DNA of 64,000 bases from Chryseobacterium rhizoplanae (GCF_900182655.1 NZ_FXTC01000003.1:310001-374000); one strand, 5' to 3'. Numbered from the stretch's first letter, positions 8,636 through 17,903 are shown. The notes: generated by a model from the sequence alone, not told the origin. Made by a program: numbers and translations.

Positions 8636-11600
8636 ATGTTAAAACAATTTATAGAAAGACCGGTCCTTTCAACGGTCATCTCCATAATACTCTTATTATT
8701 GGGAGCCCTGTCTCTCTTTAATTTACCGATTGCCCTCTTCCCGGACATCGCCCCACCGAGTGTACAGGTAACTGCATTCTATCCGGGAGCCAACGCGGAG
8801 GTTGTAGCACGTTCGGTTGCTACCCCGATTGAGGAAGCCGTAAACGGAGTTGAGAACATGACCTATATGACCTCAAACTCCAGTAACGACGGTACAATGA
8901 CACTGAGTGTGTTCTTCAAACAGGGTGCTGACGCTGATAATGCAGCTGTAAACGTACAAAACCGTGTGTCGAAAGCAATGAGCCAATTACCTCAGGAGGT
9001 AGTGCAGGCAGGTATTTCTACCCAGAAAGTACAGAACAGTATGATCATGTTCATGGGTTTAACCAGTGAAAATGAAAAACAATATGACGAATTATTCCTT
9101 CAAAATTACCTGAAGATTAATGTTATTCCGCAGATTCAGCGTATTCCGGGGGTAGCACAGGCTCAGGTATTCGGAACGAGGGATTACTCCATGAGAATCT
9201 GGCTGAAACCGGACAGACTGGCGGCTAACAATCTTTCTCCTCAGGAAGTGCTGGGAGCCATTAAAGACCACAACCTTGAAGCAGCTCCGGGCCGTTTGGG
9301 ACAGGGAAGCAAGGAAACTTACGAGTATATCCTTAAATATAAAGGAAAACTGAATAAGAATGAAGACTACGAAAACATCGCTATTAAAGCCAATAGTGAC
9401 GGTTCTTTCTTACGATTAAAAGATGTAGCAAGAGTAGAATTCGGTTCTTATACTTATACGGCAACCAACAGAGTTGACGGGAAACCGGTTGCCGGATTCG
9501 CTATCTTACAGACTGCGGGTTCCAATGCAAATGAAATCCTTACTGAAATTGAAAGTCAGGTAAAAGTAATGGAAACTACTCTTCCAAAAGGAGTAAAGCC
9601 GATTATCATGTATAACTCTAAAGACTTCCTGGACGCCTCTATCCATCAGGTTGTTGAAACGTTAGTTATTGCCTTCATTCTGGTATTTATTGTAGTATAT
9701 ATTTTCCTTCAGGATTTCAGATCTACATTAATTCCGGCTATTGCAGTACCGGTTGCGATCATCGGAACATTCTTCTTCCTTCAGCTCTTTGGCTTCAGTA
9801 TCAACATGCTTACGCTGTTTGCATTGGTTCTGGCCATTGGTATTGTAGTGGATGATGCCATTGTAGTGGTAGAAGCCGTCCATTCCAAAATGGAACAGAC
9901 AGGAATGCCTGTGGAACATGCTACAATGAACTCGATGAGTGAAATCTCAGGAGCCATCATTTCCATTACATTGGTAATGTGTGCGGTATTTATTCCGGTT
10001 GGTTTCATGCAGGGACCTGCAGGGGTTTTCTACAGACAGTTTGCCTTTACATTAGCTATTGCGATTTTAATTTCAGCAGTGAATGCTTTGACATTAAGTC
10101 CGGCATTATGTGCAATGTTCTTAAATGATCCTCAGGGAGAACATGGAGAACACGGTCATAAAACAGGTTTTGGAGCAAGATTCTTCAATGCATTTAATGC
10201 AAGCTTCAACAGCATGACCAGAAAATACATCTACAGCCTTAAGTTTTTAATTAAAAATAAATGGGTGGCTATAGGAGGTCTTGTTCTTATTACAGCAGCA
10301 AGTGTCTTTCTGATCAAAAAAGCACCGTCAGGATTTATTCCTACTGAAGACCAGGGATTCGTATTGTATGCAGTGAATACTCCTCCGGGAAGTTCATTGG
10401 AAAGAACACACAGAGCGACTGCACAAATTGATAAAATCATCAACAGTGAGAAAGCCACCAATCACCTTTGGGTAGCGGATGGGATGAACTTCATCAGTAA
10501 TGCCAACGCTTCTCCATATTCTGCAGGTTTCATTAAGCTTAAAGATTATGACAAACGTGGTGAAATGAAAGATCCCGATCTAATTGCAGGAACTTTAACA
10601 GGAAAGGTAAGCCAGGTGAAAGATGCGAATGCTTTCTTCTTCAACTTCCCTACTGTACAAGGTTTCGGTAACGTTTCCGGATTTGAATTCATGCTTCAGG
10701 ATAAAACGAATGGTTCTTTTGAACAATTGGGAACAACCACTCAGCAGTTCATTGGTGAATTGATGAAACGTCCTGAAATTGCTTTCGCATTCACTACTTA
10801 TGCAGCAGGAAACCCTCAGTACACCATTGATGTAGATACTGACAAAGCCAACCAGCTGGGAGTTTCCGTAACGGAATTGATGCAGACGATGCAGATTTAT
10901 TTCGGAAGTAGTTTTGTATCGGATTTCAACAGATTCGGAAAGTATTACAGAGTAATGGCACAGGCAGATATTCCTTACCGTACTGATGTTAACTCTCTGG
11001 AAGGAATTTATGTTAAAAATAAATCAGGAGAAATGGTTCCTGCGAAAACATTAGTAACGTTAAAAAGATCTTTCGGACCTGAAACGGTAACAAGAAACAA
11101 CCTTTTCAACGCAGTAACAATCAACGGAACACCAAAACCCGGATACAGTACCGGAGATGCCATCAAAGCTGTAGAAGAAGTGGCTCAGCAATCACTTCCA
11201 AGAGGATATGGATATGAATGGACAGGGATTACCCGTGAAGAGATCAAAACAAGCGGACAAACTGCATTCATCTTTTTCTTAAGTATTTTGTTTGTGTATT
11301 TCCTACTGGCAGCTCAGTATGAAAGTTATATCCTTCCTTTTGCTATTATTCTTACCATTCCAACAGGGATCTTCGGAGTATTTGCCTTCACAGGGTTAGC
11401 CGGAATCGATAATAACATTTATGTTCAGGTAGGATTGATTATGCTTGTAGGACTATTGGCTAAGAATGCCATCCTTATTGTAGAGTTTGCCGTACAGAGA
11501 AGAAAAGCAGGAAAAACTTTGATTGAGTCTGCACTTCAGGCATCAAGATTACGTTTAAGACCGATCTTAATGACCTCTTTTGCCTTTATCGTGGGGATGC

Positions 11601-11818
11601 TTCCACTGGTATGGACACAAGGTGCCTCTTCAAAAGGAAACCACTCTATTGGATACAGTACCGTAGGAGGAATGCTTACAGGAGTAATATTCGGAATTTT
11701 TATCATTCCGGTAATGTATGTGATCTTCCAGTATCTGCACGAAAAAATGCCAAGCAGAAAACAGAAAAGACTGAAGAAAAAACAAATGGAGGAAGAACTT
11801 TTAGCTTCAGCTCATTAA
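8636..11818 (+). CDS. RND (HAE1/AcrB-type) multidrug efflux pump
   Basis: This inner-membrane pump exports drugs or other hydrophobic compounds in exchange for protons. Its 1060 residues match the AcrB length. The N-terminal segment FIERPVLSTVISIILLLLG and PIALFPDIAPPSVQV are typical. The proton-relay aspartates Asp406-Asp407 lie in GIVVDDAIVVVE, and the partner Lys lies in LVGLLAKNAILIVEF near residue 945. Two large periplasmic loops follow the first and seventh membrane segments. A cytoplasmic loop carries a short His-rich run (GEHGEHGHK). It is flanked by adaptor and channel genes, so the tripartite pump is complete. Substrates are unknown. Confidence 0.97.
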   Translation: MLKQFIERPVLSTVISIILLLLGALSLFNLPIALFPDIAPPSVQVTAFYPGANAEVVARSVATPIEEAVNGVENMTYMTSNSSNDGTMTLSVFFKQGADADNAAVNVQNRVSKAMSQLPQEVVQAGISTQKVQNSMIMFMGLTSENEKQYDELFLQNYLKINVIPQIQRIPGVAQAQVFGTRDYSMRIWLKPDRLAANNLSPQEVLGAIKDHNLEAAPGRLGQGSKETYEYILKYKGKLNKNEDYENIAIKANSDGSFLRLKDVARVEFGSYTYTATNRVDGKPVAGFAILQTAGSNANEILTEIESQVKVMETTLPKGVKPIIMYNSKDFLDASIHQVVETLVIAFILVFIVVYIFLQDFRSTLIPAIAVPVAIIGTFFFLQLFGFSINMLTLFALVLAIGIVVDDAIVVVEAVHSKMEQTGMPVEHATMNSMSEISGAIISITLVMCAVFIPVGFMQGPAGVFYRQFAFTLAIAILISAVNALTLSPALCAMFLNDPQGEHGEHGHKTGFGARFFNAFNASFNSMTRKYIYSLKFLIKNKWVAIGGLVLITAASVFLIKKAPSGFIPTEDQGFVLYAVNTPPGSSLERTHRATAQIDKIINSEKATNHLWVADGMNFISNANASPYSAGFIKLKDYDKRGEMKDPDLIAGTLTGKVSQVKDANAFFFNFPTVQGFGNVSGFEFMLQDKTNGSFEQLGTTTQQFIGELMKRPEIAFAFTTYAAGNPQYTIDVDTDKANQLGVSVTELMQTMQIYFGSSFVSDFNRFGKYYRVMAQADIPYRTDVNSLEGIYVKNKSGEMVPAKTLVTLKRSFGPETVTRNNLFNAVTINGTPKPGYSTGDAIKAVEEVAQQSLPRGYGYEWTGITREEIKTSGQTAFIFFLSILFVYFLLAAQYESYILPFAIILTIPTGIFGVFAFTGLAGIDNNIYVQVGLIMLVGLLAKNAILIVEFAVQRRKAGKTLIESALQASRLRLRPILMTSFAFIVGMLPLVWTQGASSKGNHSIGYSTVGGMLTGVIFGIFIIPVMYVIFQYLHEKMPSRKQKRLKKKQMEEELLASAH

Positions 11819-11984
11819 TAAAAATGAATAACAAAAACTTAGAGAAAATTTTAAGACAAAGGATTAACTATTCTCCTGCTGTTCTTAATGATTAAAAAAA
11901 TCAGCTATTTTCTCCTACTAAAGACAATTTTTGCATCAATGAAAACCTCTCTAAGTTTTGTATTCAATTAAAAGTTTAAAAACT

Positions 11985-13397
11985 ATGAAACGAGTAAAAA
12001 ATATTATTCTAACTTTCGCGCTGGCTATAGGCTCTGTATCATGTGTGTCCAAACTGGCATACACAGAGCCTGAACTGCCACTTCCGGAAAAGTTTCAGTA
12101 TACTGCAACTGCCGATACAGCCAGCATAGCGAATCTGGAGTGGAAGCAGTTCTTCAGCGATCCTATTTTACAGGGATTGATTGAAAAAGGAATCAAAAAT
12201 AATTATGACCTTCAGATTGCCCTAAAGCAGGTTGCTGCTTCACAGGAAAAACTGAAACAGGCAAAATATATGCAATATCCGGATGTTGGTTTCGGCGTAA
12301 GCGGGCAAATCTCAAGGCCTTCCAAAAACAGCATGAACGGGCAAAGCTTAAATTTATTTTTAGGATCAAGCCATGTTGAAGATTATAATGCAGCCTTCAA
12401 CCTTTCATGGGAAGCGGATATCTGGGGAAAAATTAAAAACCAGCAGGAGGTTTCAAGAATGCAGTATCTGCAGACATATGAAGCTTCAAAAGCAGTTCAG
12501 ACCCAGGTAGTAGCAGCAATTGCTCAGGGATATTATAACCTGTTGATGCTTGACAGACAATTAGCTATTGCAAAATCTAATCTTGAGCTAAGCAGCAATA
12601 CCCTGATGATCACACAAAAAATGTGGGAAAGTGGTGATAACACCTCTTTAGGAGTACAGCAGGCCTCAGCACAGAAACAGGCAACAGAACTTCTGATTAC
12701 TCAGCTGGAACAGAATATTGCCATTCAGGAAAATGCTTTAAGTATTTTGGTGGGTGAAGTCCCTAATAAAGTAAACAGAACCATTGAAATGTCTGATACT
12801 TCATTACCGCAGAACATTACCGCAGGACTTCCTGCAGCTATGGTAAGCAGAAGACCGGACGTTCGTCAGCAGGAACTTGTTTTACTGGAATCAAACGCTA
12901 TCGTAGGAATTGCTCAGGCCAATATGTATCCGGCATTGAAAATTACTGCGAATGGAGGAGTAAACTCATTCAAGTTTGATAACTGGTTTCAGATTCCCGC
13001 TTCATTATTCGGGTCTGTTCTGGGAGGACTTACCCAGCCTATTTTCCAGAAAAGACAGTTGAAAACAGATCTTGAAGTCGCAAAAATTCAAAGAGAGAAA
13101 AATGTTCTGGCATTCCGTCAGTCGGTATTAAATGCTGTAGGTGAGGTTTCAGATGCTTTGGTATCTAATGAAAACTTAAAAGCTCAGGAACAAAAAGCTA
13201 CCGAGCAGGCAACTACCTTGAAAGATGGAATTAAAAGTGCACAGCTTCTTTACAAAGGAGGTTCAGCCAATTACCTGGAAGTGATTACAGCACAGGGAAA
13301 TTCCCTACAGGCAGAGTTGAATCTGGCTTCCATTAAAAGACAGAGATTAAGCAGCATTGTAGATCTATACAGAGCGCTGGGCGGCGGTTGGAAGTAG
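11985..13397 (+). CDS. Outer-membrane efflux channel lipoprotein (TolC/NodT family)
   Basis: From ATG 11985 the protein has 470 residues and a clean lipoprotein signal (MKRVKNIILTFALAIGSVSC, Cys20). An upstream TTG at 11958 would add nine residues before that signal and is unlikely. Two outer-membrane-efflux repeats are visible: WKQFFSDPILQGLIEKGIKN...NYDLQIALKQV, and AMVSRRPDVRQQELVLLESN with later helices ending GGSANYLEVITAQ. It forms the exit duct for the pump encoded upstream. A terminator follows at 13423. Confidence 0.94.
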   Translation: MKRVKNIILTFALAIGSVSCVSKLAYTEPELPLPEKFQYTATADTASIANLEWKQFFSDPILQGLIEKGIKNNYDLQIALKQVAASQEKLKQAKYMQYPDVGFGVSGQISRPSKNSMNGQSLNLFLGSSHVEDYNAAFNLSWEADIWGKIKNQQEVSRMQYLQTYEASKAVQTQVVAAIAQGYYNLLMLDRQLAIAKSNLELSSNTLMITQKMWESGDNTSLGVQQASAQKQATELLITQLEQNIAIQENALSILVGEVPNKVNRTIEMSDTSLPQNITAGLPAAMVSRRPDVRQQELVLLESNAIVGIAQANMYPALKITANGGVNSFKFDNWFQIPASLFGSVLGGLTQPIFQKRQLKTDLEVAKIQREKNVLAFRQSVLNAVGEVSDALVSNENLKAQEQKATEQATTLKDGIKSAQLLYKGGSANYLEVITAQGNSLQAELNLASIKRQRLSSIVDLYRALGGGWK

Positions 13398-13422
13398 TAA
13401 ATTAAATTATATTTGTTTTAAG

Positions 13423-13451
13423 ATGCGGTTCTTTTCAGAGCCGCATTTTTT
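13423..13451 (+). terminator. Terminator of the efflux operon
   Basis: ATGCGG (13423-13428) pairs with CCGCAT (13441-13446), inner T·G, T-A and C-G pairs extend the stem, and a T-run follows. Confidence 0.75.
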
Positions 13452-13486
13452 AATATAAAAATACCTTAATTAATGATCATCCGTAC

Positions 13487-13563
13487 TGTCATTCTGAATG
13501 GAACAAAGTGGAATGAAAAATCTTTAAAATAATAGATGAAATTCTTCCTTCGTCAGTATGACA
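13487..13563. repeat. Fold-back intergenic repeat (GTCATTC family)
   Basis: TGTCATTCTGA (13487-13497) is matched by the inverted TCAGTATGACA (13553-13563), ten of eleven positions. The interior carries GAAGAAT-type words in both arms. The copy at 38453-38537 has the same design. Confidence 0.6.
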
Positions 13564-13578
13564 AACAGAGCGCTTAAT

Positions 13579-14499
13579 TTATTCCTGAAATTGCTCCGCA
13601 ATCCATTGAAGCAAGTCTTCATAATCCTTTTCAGAATATCCCAACTGCAAATAGTGAATATCGTCTGCCTTTCTGTACCATGTCAGCTGGCGTTTCGCAT
13701 ATCTTCGGCTATTCTTTTTAATTTCCGAAACCGCGAAATCAAGATCCCACTCTCCGTCAAAATATTTAAAAAGTTCTGCATAGCCCACGGTATTTAAAGC
13801 TGTCAGATCTTTGAATTGTTCAAGACCTTTCACCTCATCCAGCAAGCCATTTTCCATCATTATATCCACTCTTCGGTTGATTCTGTCATACAGTTCTTCC
13901 CTGGGAGCTTCTATCCCGATTCTGATCACATTAAAATCTCTGGAATCCTGAGAAACAGCGATTAGTTCAGAATATTTTGTATCAGTCTGCCAGATCACAT
14001 CTATAGCACGCAAAAGTCTTCTGTGATTGTGAATATCCACCACACTAAAATATTCGGGATCAAGTTCTTGTAAAATTTCCTGAAGTTTTTCAATTCCCTC
14101 CTGCTCCATGATGGTCTGAAGTTTTTCCTGATTTTCAGTATTGGCCTCAGGAAGATCGTGTAGCCCTTCTATCACTGCTTTTTCATACATCATACTTCCG
14201 CCAACAAGAATAACGGTGTCATGAGCTGCAAAAAGTTCATTGAGTTTTTGAAGCGCATCTTCTTCGTACTGACCGATAGAATAATATTCTTCAACTGAAA
14301 GATTTCCGATAAAATGATGAGGTGCCCCGGCAAGTTCCTCCTCAGAAGGTGCAGCGGTTCCTATTTTCATTTCTTTAAAAAACTGACGGGAATCACAGGA
14401 AATAATCTCCGTATTGAAATGTTGAGCCAAATCAATTGCCAGTCTCGTTTTACCAATTCCGGTGGGTCCTACTACAGAAATCAAATTTTTCTTTTTCAC
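13579..14499 (-). CDS. miaA: tRNA dimethylallyltransferase MiaA
   Basis: The 306-residue enzyme transfers a dimethylallyl group to A37 of tRNAs that read codons starting with U. The P-loop GPTGIGKTRLA is at residues 11-21. Family blocks follow: ISCDSRQFFKEMKIGTA, PHHFIGNLSVEEYYSIGQYE, VGGSMMYEKAVIEGL, and the C-terminal TVGYAELFKYFDGEWDLDFA and NSRRYAKRQLTWYRK. It is a single gene on the minus strand, cytoplasmic. The start codon directly precedes the P-loop. Confidence 0.96.
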   Translation of the reverse strand: MKKKNLISVVGPTGIGKTRLAIDLAQHFNTEIISCDSRQFFKEMKIGTAAPSEEELAGAPHHFIGNLSVEEYYSIGQYEEDALQKLNELFAAHDTVILVGGSMMYEKAVIEGLHDLPEANTENQEKLQTIMEQEGIEKLQEILQELDPEYFSVVDIHNHRRLLRAIDVIWQTDTKYSELIAVSQDSRDFNVIRIGIEAPREELYDRINRRVDIMMENGLLDEVKGLEQFKDLTALNTVGYAELFKYFDGEWDLDFAVSEIKKNSRRYAKRQLTWYRKADDIHYLQLGYSEKDYEDLLQWIAEQFQE

Positions 14500-14566
14500 A
14501 GCGCTAATTTACGAAAATGCGCTCATTTGATTTTTTATTTTTAAATACAAATAAAGCTGCTGTTTA

Positions 14567-14703
14567 TTTTGAACCATTAAGTTTTTAATGAAGAAGTTGA
14601 GAATATTAAGATGAGCTTCGCTATTTAGCATAACGCTTATCAAAATCTATGAGATTTTTTCTTAATTAAACTTAATAGCTTAAATGTTCTTAATGGTTCA
14701 AAA
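14567..14703. repeat. Fold-back repeat with perfect 15-base arms
   Basis: TTTTGAACCATTAAG (14567-14581) is the exact reverse complement of CTTAATGGTTCAAAA (14689-14703). The arms extend outward to TTTATTTT with one extra base. The middle also contains AATATTAAGATGAGC-type words that pair weakly. There is no coding content. Confidence 0.75.
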
Positions 14704-14775
14704 ATAAATTTAAAAACAGAATAATATAAACTTTACGTTCAAGTTTCATGGTATTATATTATACACTTAAATGTT

Positions 14776-14783
14776 TATCTTTG
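14776..14783 (+). promoter_or_regulatory. -7 promoter element of yicC
   Basis: TATCTTTG matches TAnnTTTG, 17 bases before the start codon. No clear -33 TTG at the usual distance. Confidence 0.5.
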
Positions 14784-14800
14784 TAGAACAATAAAAAACT

Positions 14801-15658
14801 ATGATTTTATCAATGACCGGATTCGGTAGAGCCGAAGATGTTTTTGAAGGAAAAAAAATTACAATAGATATTAAATCATTGAACAGCAAGAGCTTTGATT
14901 TGAATATCAAAATTCCTTTACGTTATAAAGAAAAAGAATTTGAAATCAGAAAAATTCTTAACGATAGAATTATCCGTGGAAAAGTAGACTGCTACGTTAA
15001 TATTGAGAACCTTGAAGAGTCCAATGATGTAAAAATTAATAAAAATTTAATTGAATCTTACATCAATGAGCTTAAAAACATAGCTTCTGACGGTCCCGAT
15101 TTCGAATACCTTAAAATGGCGGTAAGACTTCCTGATGCCATCTCATCAAGACCTGATGAACTTACAGAAGGTGAATGGGAATCACTGGCAAAAATTGTCA
15201 ATAATGCCGTAGACAGATTTGAAGAATTCAGGAGAACTGAAGGCAGCATTTTACATGAAGAATTAAACAGGAATATTCAGAATATTGACAAATATCTTGG
15301 AGAAGTAATTCCTTTTGAGGAAGAAAGAATTGTCAGCGTGAAAGAACGTTATCAGAAATCTTTGAAAGAATTCGAAAATGTTGATGAAACGCGTTTCTAC
15401 CAGGAAATGGCCTATTTCACTGAAAAGCTTGATATCTCTGAAGAAAAGGTAAGACTTACCCAGCACCTGAAATATTATAAAGAAGTAATGGACAATGAAT
15501 CTTTCAACGGAAAAAAACTGGGCTTTATTTCTCAGGAAATCGGAAGAGAGATCAATACATTAGGTTCTAAAGCCAATCATGCAGAAATCCAGAAACTGGT
15601 AGTAATGATGAAGGATGACCTGGAAAAAATTAAAGAACAGACGTTAAACGTATTGTAA
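14801..15658 (+). CDS. yicC: YicC-family endoribonuclease
   Basis: The 285-residue protein has the family N-terminus MILSMTGFGRAE and the N-terminal YicC domain with SLNSKSFDLNIKIP. It also has the C-terminal DUF1732 region ending in FISQEIGREINTLGSKANHAEIQKLVVMMKDDLEKIKEQTLNVL (read in pieces). YicC of E. coli is an endoribonuclease that helps degrade some small RNAs; that role is taken from the family. As in many bacteria it stands next to gmk, 86 bases downstream. Cytoplasmic. Confidence 0.93.
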   Translation: MILSMTGFGRAEDVFEGKKITIDIKSLNSKSFDLNIKIPLRYKEKEFEIRKILNDRIIRGKVDCYVNIENLEESNDVKINKNLIESYINELKNIASDGPDFEYLKMAVRLPDAISSRPDELTEGEWESLAKIVNNAVDRFEEFRRTEGSILHEELNRNIQNIDKYLGEVIPFEEERIVSVKERYQKSLKEFENVDETRFYQEMAYFTEKLDISEEKVRLTQHLKYYKEVMDNESFNGKKLGFISQEIGREINTLGSKANHAEIQKLVVMMKDDLEKIKEQTLNVL

Positions 15659-15659
15659 T

Positions 15660-15734
15660 GATAGGTACGGGTTACGAGATGCGTGATTATCATTCTTAAC
15701 AATGAACTCCGTAACTCGAAACCTGAAACCCGAA
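15660..15734. repeat. Fold-back repeat between yicC and gmk
   Basis: GGTACGGGTTACGAG (about 15663-15677) is roughly complementary to the stretch TCGAAACCTGAAACCCGA and CTCCGTAACTCG (15706-15732). The arms are imperfect. Confidence 0.4.
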
Positions 15735-15744
15735 ATTGTAAAAA

Positions 15745-16308
15745 ATGGATAAAGTAATTATATTTTCAGCGCCATCAGGGAGCGGAAAAACTACATTAGT
15801 AAAGCATTCACTGGAAACATTTCCGGAACTGAGTTTCTCAGTCTCATGTACAACGAGACAGCCGAGAGGAAGTGAAGTTCATCAGGTAGATTATCATTTT
15901 CTGACCCCGGATGAATTCAGACAGAAAATTTCTGAAAATGCTTTTGTAGAATATGAAGAAGTATATACTGATAAATATTACGGTACTTTAAAATCTGAAG
16001 TAGAAAAAATCTGGAATCAGGGAAAAGTAGTTATTTTTGATGTAGATGTAAAAGGAGGTATTTCGTTAAAAAAATATTTTGGTGAAAAAGCCCTGTCTAT
16101 TTTTATAGAACCGCCTTCCATTGAAGAATTGGAACGAAGATTGATTTCCAGAAATACAGATGATGCAGAAACCATAAAAACCCGTGTAGCGAAGGCAGAA
16201 GAAGAAATGTCCTACGCCGGCGAGTTTGATAAGATCGTGATTAATACCGATCTTGATGTAGCTAAAAAAGAAATAGAAAGTTTAATAAAAAGTTTTATCA
16301 GTAATTAA
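15745..16308 (+). CDS. gmk: Guanylate kinase
   Basis: The enzyme converts GMP to GDP using ATP. Its 187 residues match the family length. The P-loop APSGSGKTT is at residues 9-17, the GMP-binding part is SCTTRQPRGSEVHQVDYHFLT, and the lid region is RLISRNTDDAETIKTRVAKAEEEM. It lies downstream of yicC on the same strand and upstream of nadA, with fold-back repeats in both gaps. Cytoplasmic. Confidence 0.97.
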   Translation: MDKVIIFSAPSGSGKTTLVKHSLETFPELSFSVSCTTRQPRGSEVHQVDYHFLTPDEFRQKISENAFVEYEEVYTDKYYGTLKSEVEKIWNQGKVVIFDVDVKGGISLKKYFGEKALSIFIEPPSIEELERRLISRNTDDAETIKTRVAKAEEEMSYAGEFDKIVINTDLDVAKKEIESLIKSFISN

Positions 16309-16309
16309 T

Positions 16310-16394
16310 GGCTGGAAGATGGAAGCCAGAAGATGAAAGTAATCAAATACTCTCAAAATCTAACTTCTAATTTCTAACCTCTAGCTTCTGATCA
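16310..16394. repeat. Fold-back repeat between gmk and nadA (GGAAG family)
   Basis: The left arm begins right after the gmk stop codon (GGCTGGAAGATGGAAGCC, 16310-16327). The right arm 16361-16394 is rich in CTTCTAATTTCTAACCTCTAG. The start GGCTGGAAG equals that of the 6241-6362 element read on the other strand. Confidence 0.5.
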
Positions 16395-16412
16395 TAAAAA
16401 ATTGAGGTTGAT

Positions 16413-17432
16413 ATGAGTACCGAAACATTAGAAAAAGCTAAATCTGCAATTCCTGTCAGAGGATTTCTGGATATTAAAGATATTGCTATTCCTCAGGGAG
16501 AAGAGTTGGTAAAAGCCATTCTTAAACTTAAAGAGGAGAAAAATGCTGTTATTCTTGCCCATTACTACCAGCCGGGAGAGATTCAGGATATCGCTGATTT
16601 CCTTGGAGATTCTTTACAGCTGGCAAGGCAGGCAAAAGAAACGAATGCAGACATGATTGTATTCTGCGGTGTACATTTCATGGCGGAAGCTGCTAAAATT
16701 CTGAACCCAACTAAAAAAGTAGTTCTTCCTGATACAATGGCCGGATGCTCTCTGGCTGACGGCTGCTCCGGAGAAGGATTAAGAAAAATGCGTGAACAGC
16801 ACCCGAATGCTTTAATTGCAACTTACATCAACTGTAACGCAGAAACTAAGGCAGAAAGTGATATCATCGTAACCAGTTCAAATGCTGAAACGGTAATTGA
16901 AGCACTTCCTAAAGACAGACCAATCATCTTCGCACCGGACAAAAACCTGGGAAGATATTTATCTAAGAAAACAGGTCGTGACATGATCCTTTGGGATGGA
17001 AGCTGTATCGTACACGAAGCTTTTTCAATGGAAAGAATTGCCCAGCAGCTGGCAGATAATCCCGATGCCAAGCTGATTGCTCACCCTGAAAGTGAAGAAG
17101 CTGTTTTGAAACTGGCTCACTTTATTGGTTCTACTTCTGCTCTGCTGAATTATGTAGAAAAAGATGACTGTCAGAAATTCATCATTGCAACAGAAGAAGG
17201 AATTCTTCATGAAATGAGAAAACGTGCTCCTCACAAAGAACTGATTCCTGCATTGGTTTTTGATGAAAGCTGTAACTGCTCGGAATGTTTCTATATGAAA
17301 CGTAATACAATGGAAAAATTGTACTTATGTATGAAGTATGAACTTCCGGAAATTCTTATCGATGAAGAATTAAGATTAAGAGCATTAAAGCCTATTGAGG
17401 CAATGCTTGACCTTTCCAAAAGCATAAAATAA
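16413..17432 (+). CDS. nadA: Quinolinate synthase A
   Basis: NadA condenses iminoaspartate with dihydroxyacetone phosphate to quinolinate in NAD synthesis and carries a [4Fe-4S] cluster. The 339-residue protein has the expected Cys ligand sites: Cys85 in FCGVHFMAE, Cys198 in WDGSCIVHEAF, and the late cluster Cys287/289/292 in ESCNCSECFYMK. Substrate-binding AHYYQPGEIQDIADFLGDS is at 49-67. No nadB or nadC lies nearby. Cytoplasmic. Confidence 0.96.
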   Translation: MSTETLEKAKSAIPVRGFLDIKDIAIPQGEELVKAILKLKEEKNAVILAHYYQPGEIQDIADFLGDSLQLARQAKETNADMIVFCGVHFMAEAAKILNPTKKVVLPDTMAGCSLADGCSGEGLRKMREQHPNALIATYINCNAETKAESDIIVTSSNAETVIEALPKDRPIIFAPDKNLGRYLSKKTGRDMILWDGSCIVHEAFSMERIAQQLADNPDAKLIAHPESEEAVLKLAHFIGSTSALLNYVEKDDCQKFIIATEEGILHEMRKRAPHKELIPALVFDESCNCSECFYMKRNTMEKLYLCMKYELPEILIDEELRLRALKPIEAMLDLSKSIK

Positions 17433-17483
17433 TTTTTTTGTCATGAATATTTATTATATTTAAAACTTAAACTAATAATAAAT

Positions 17484-17645
17484 ATGAAAAATCTAAAAAA
17501 ATTAGACAGAAGAAGTCTTAAAAATGTAAATGGAGGTGGTACCATATGTAACTTAAACTGCGAAATACATGAAACCTGTGGAGCGGGATGTAATGGAGAA
17601 TTAATCTGTGTACCCAGAGGAATGTATATTCCGGATAACTGTTAA
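17484..17645 (+). CDS. Cys-rich leader peptide 1 (bacteriocin-like)
   Basis: A 53-residue peptide with a basic leader MKNLKKLDRRSLKNVNGG, ending in a double-glycine-type site at residues 17-18. A 35-residue Cys-rich core follows with Cys at 22, 26, 32, 36, 42 and 53. The same leader pattern starts five peptides on the opposite strand just downstream. This pattern is typical of Chryseobacterium peptides annotated as bacteriocin-like. No activity can be stated from sequence. It is preceded by AAACTTAAACTAATAA, also found before the gene at 25673, and followed by a strong terminator. Confidence 0.8.
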   Translation: MKNLKKLDRRSLKNVNGGGTICNLNCEIHETCGAGCNGELICVPRGMYIPDNC

Positions 17646-17651
17646 AAAAAT

Positions 17652-17677
17652 AAAGCACTGTTTTCACAGTGCTTTTT
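17652..17677. terminator. Bidirectional terminator between convergent peptide genes
   Basis: AAAGCACTG (17652-17660) pairs perfectly with CAGTGCTTT (17667-17675) across a 6-base loop, with A/T-runs on both sides. It serves peptide 1 (+) and peptide 2 (-). Confidence 0.85.
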
Positions 17678-17681
17678 ATTT

Positions 17682-17891
17682 TTAGTCTGCAGTGATTGCA
17701 ACAAAACAATCTGTGCTTACAATAACGCACATTCTGCAATTCTCAGATAATGTCCAATATGCCTCACACGAAGGATCACTGGAAGAGCCTGGTCCAAAAA
17801 TCAGATGGGTAGGACAGCCGTCACATCTGGAAATAGCCGCTCCATTCACAAGTTCCAGATCTCTTCTGCTTAATCTTTTAATTGTTTTCAT
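17682..17891 (-). CDS. Cys-rich leader peptide 2
   Basis: A 69-residue peptide. The leader is MKTIKRLSRRDLELVNGA (GA instead of GG at 17-18). The core has Cys at 23, 26, 42, 52, 55 and 62. It shares the frame CxxCP...G...C-E-A-[YF]...C-[RK]-M-C-V-I-V...C with peptide 3, so these two are recent paralogues; peptide 6 is a more distant relative. It is the last of five minus-strand peptides. The product is likely secreted after leader removal, which is an inference from the leader type. Confidence 0.8.
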   Translation of the reverse strand: MKTIKRLSRRDLELVNGAAISRCDGCPTHLIFGPGSSSDPSCEAYWTLSENCRMCVIVSTDCFVAITAD

Positions 17892-17903
17892 ACTTTTAAA
17901 ATT

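Larger units (their letters stand above)
14500..14800. other. 301-base gap: fold-back repeat and yicC promoter
   Basis: No gene is seen. A long inverted repeat spans 14567-14703, and the -7 box TATCTTTG for yicC lies at 14776-14783, 17 bases before its ATG. Confidence 0.6.

Noticed and set aside
11611..11895. Plus-strand frame of 94 codons at the end of the RND gene
   Set aside because: Out-of-frame shadow of the pump gene; it has the composition of a shifted frame.
11819..11984. Possible small gene between pump and channel
   Set aside because: Only short broken frames; treated as the operon gap.
13558..13797. Plus-strand frame opposite miaA
   Set aside because: Antisense shadow of miaA.
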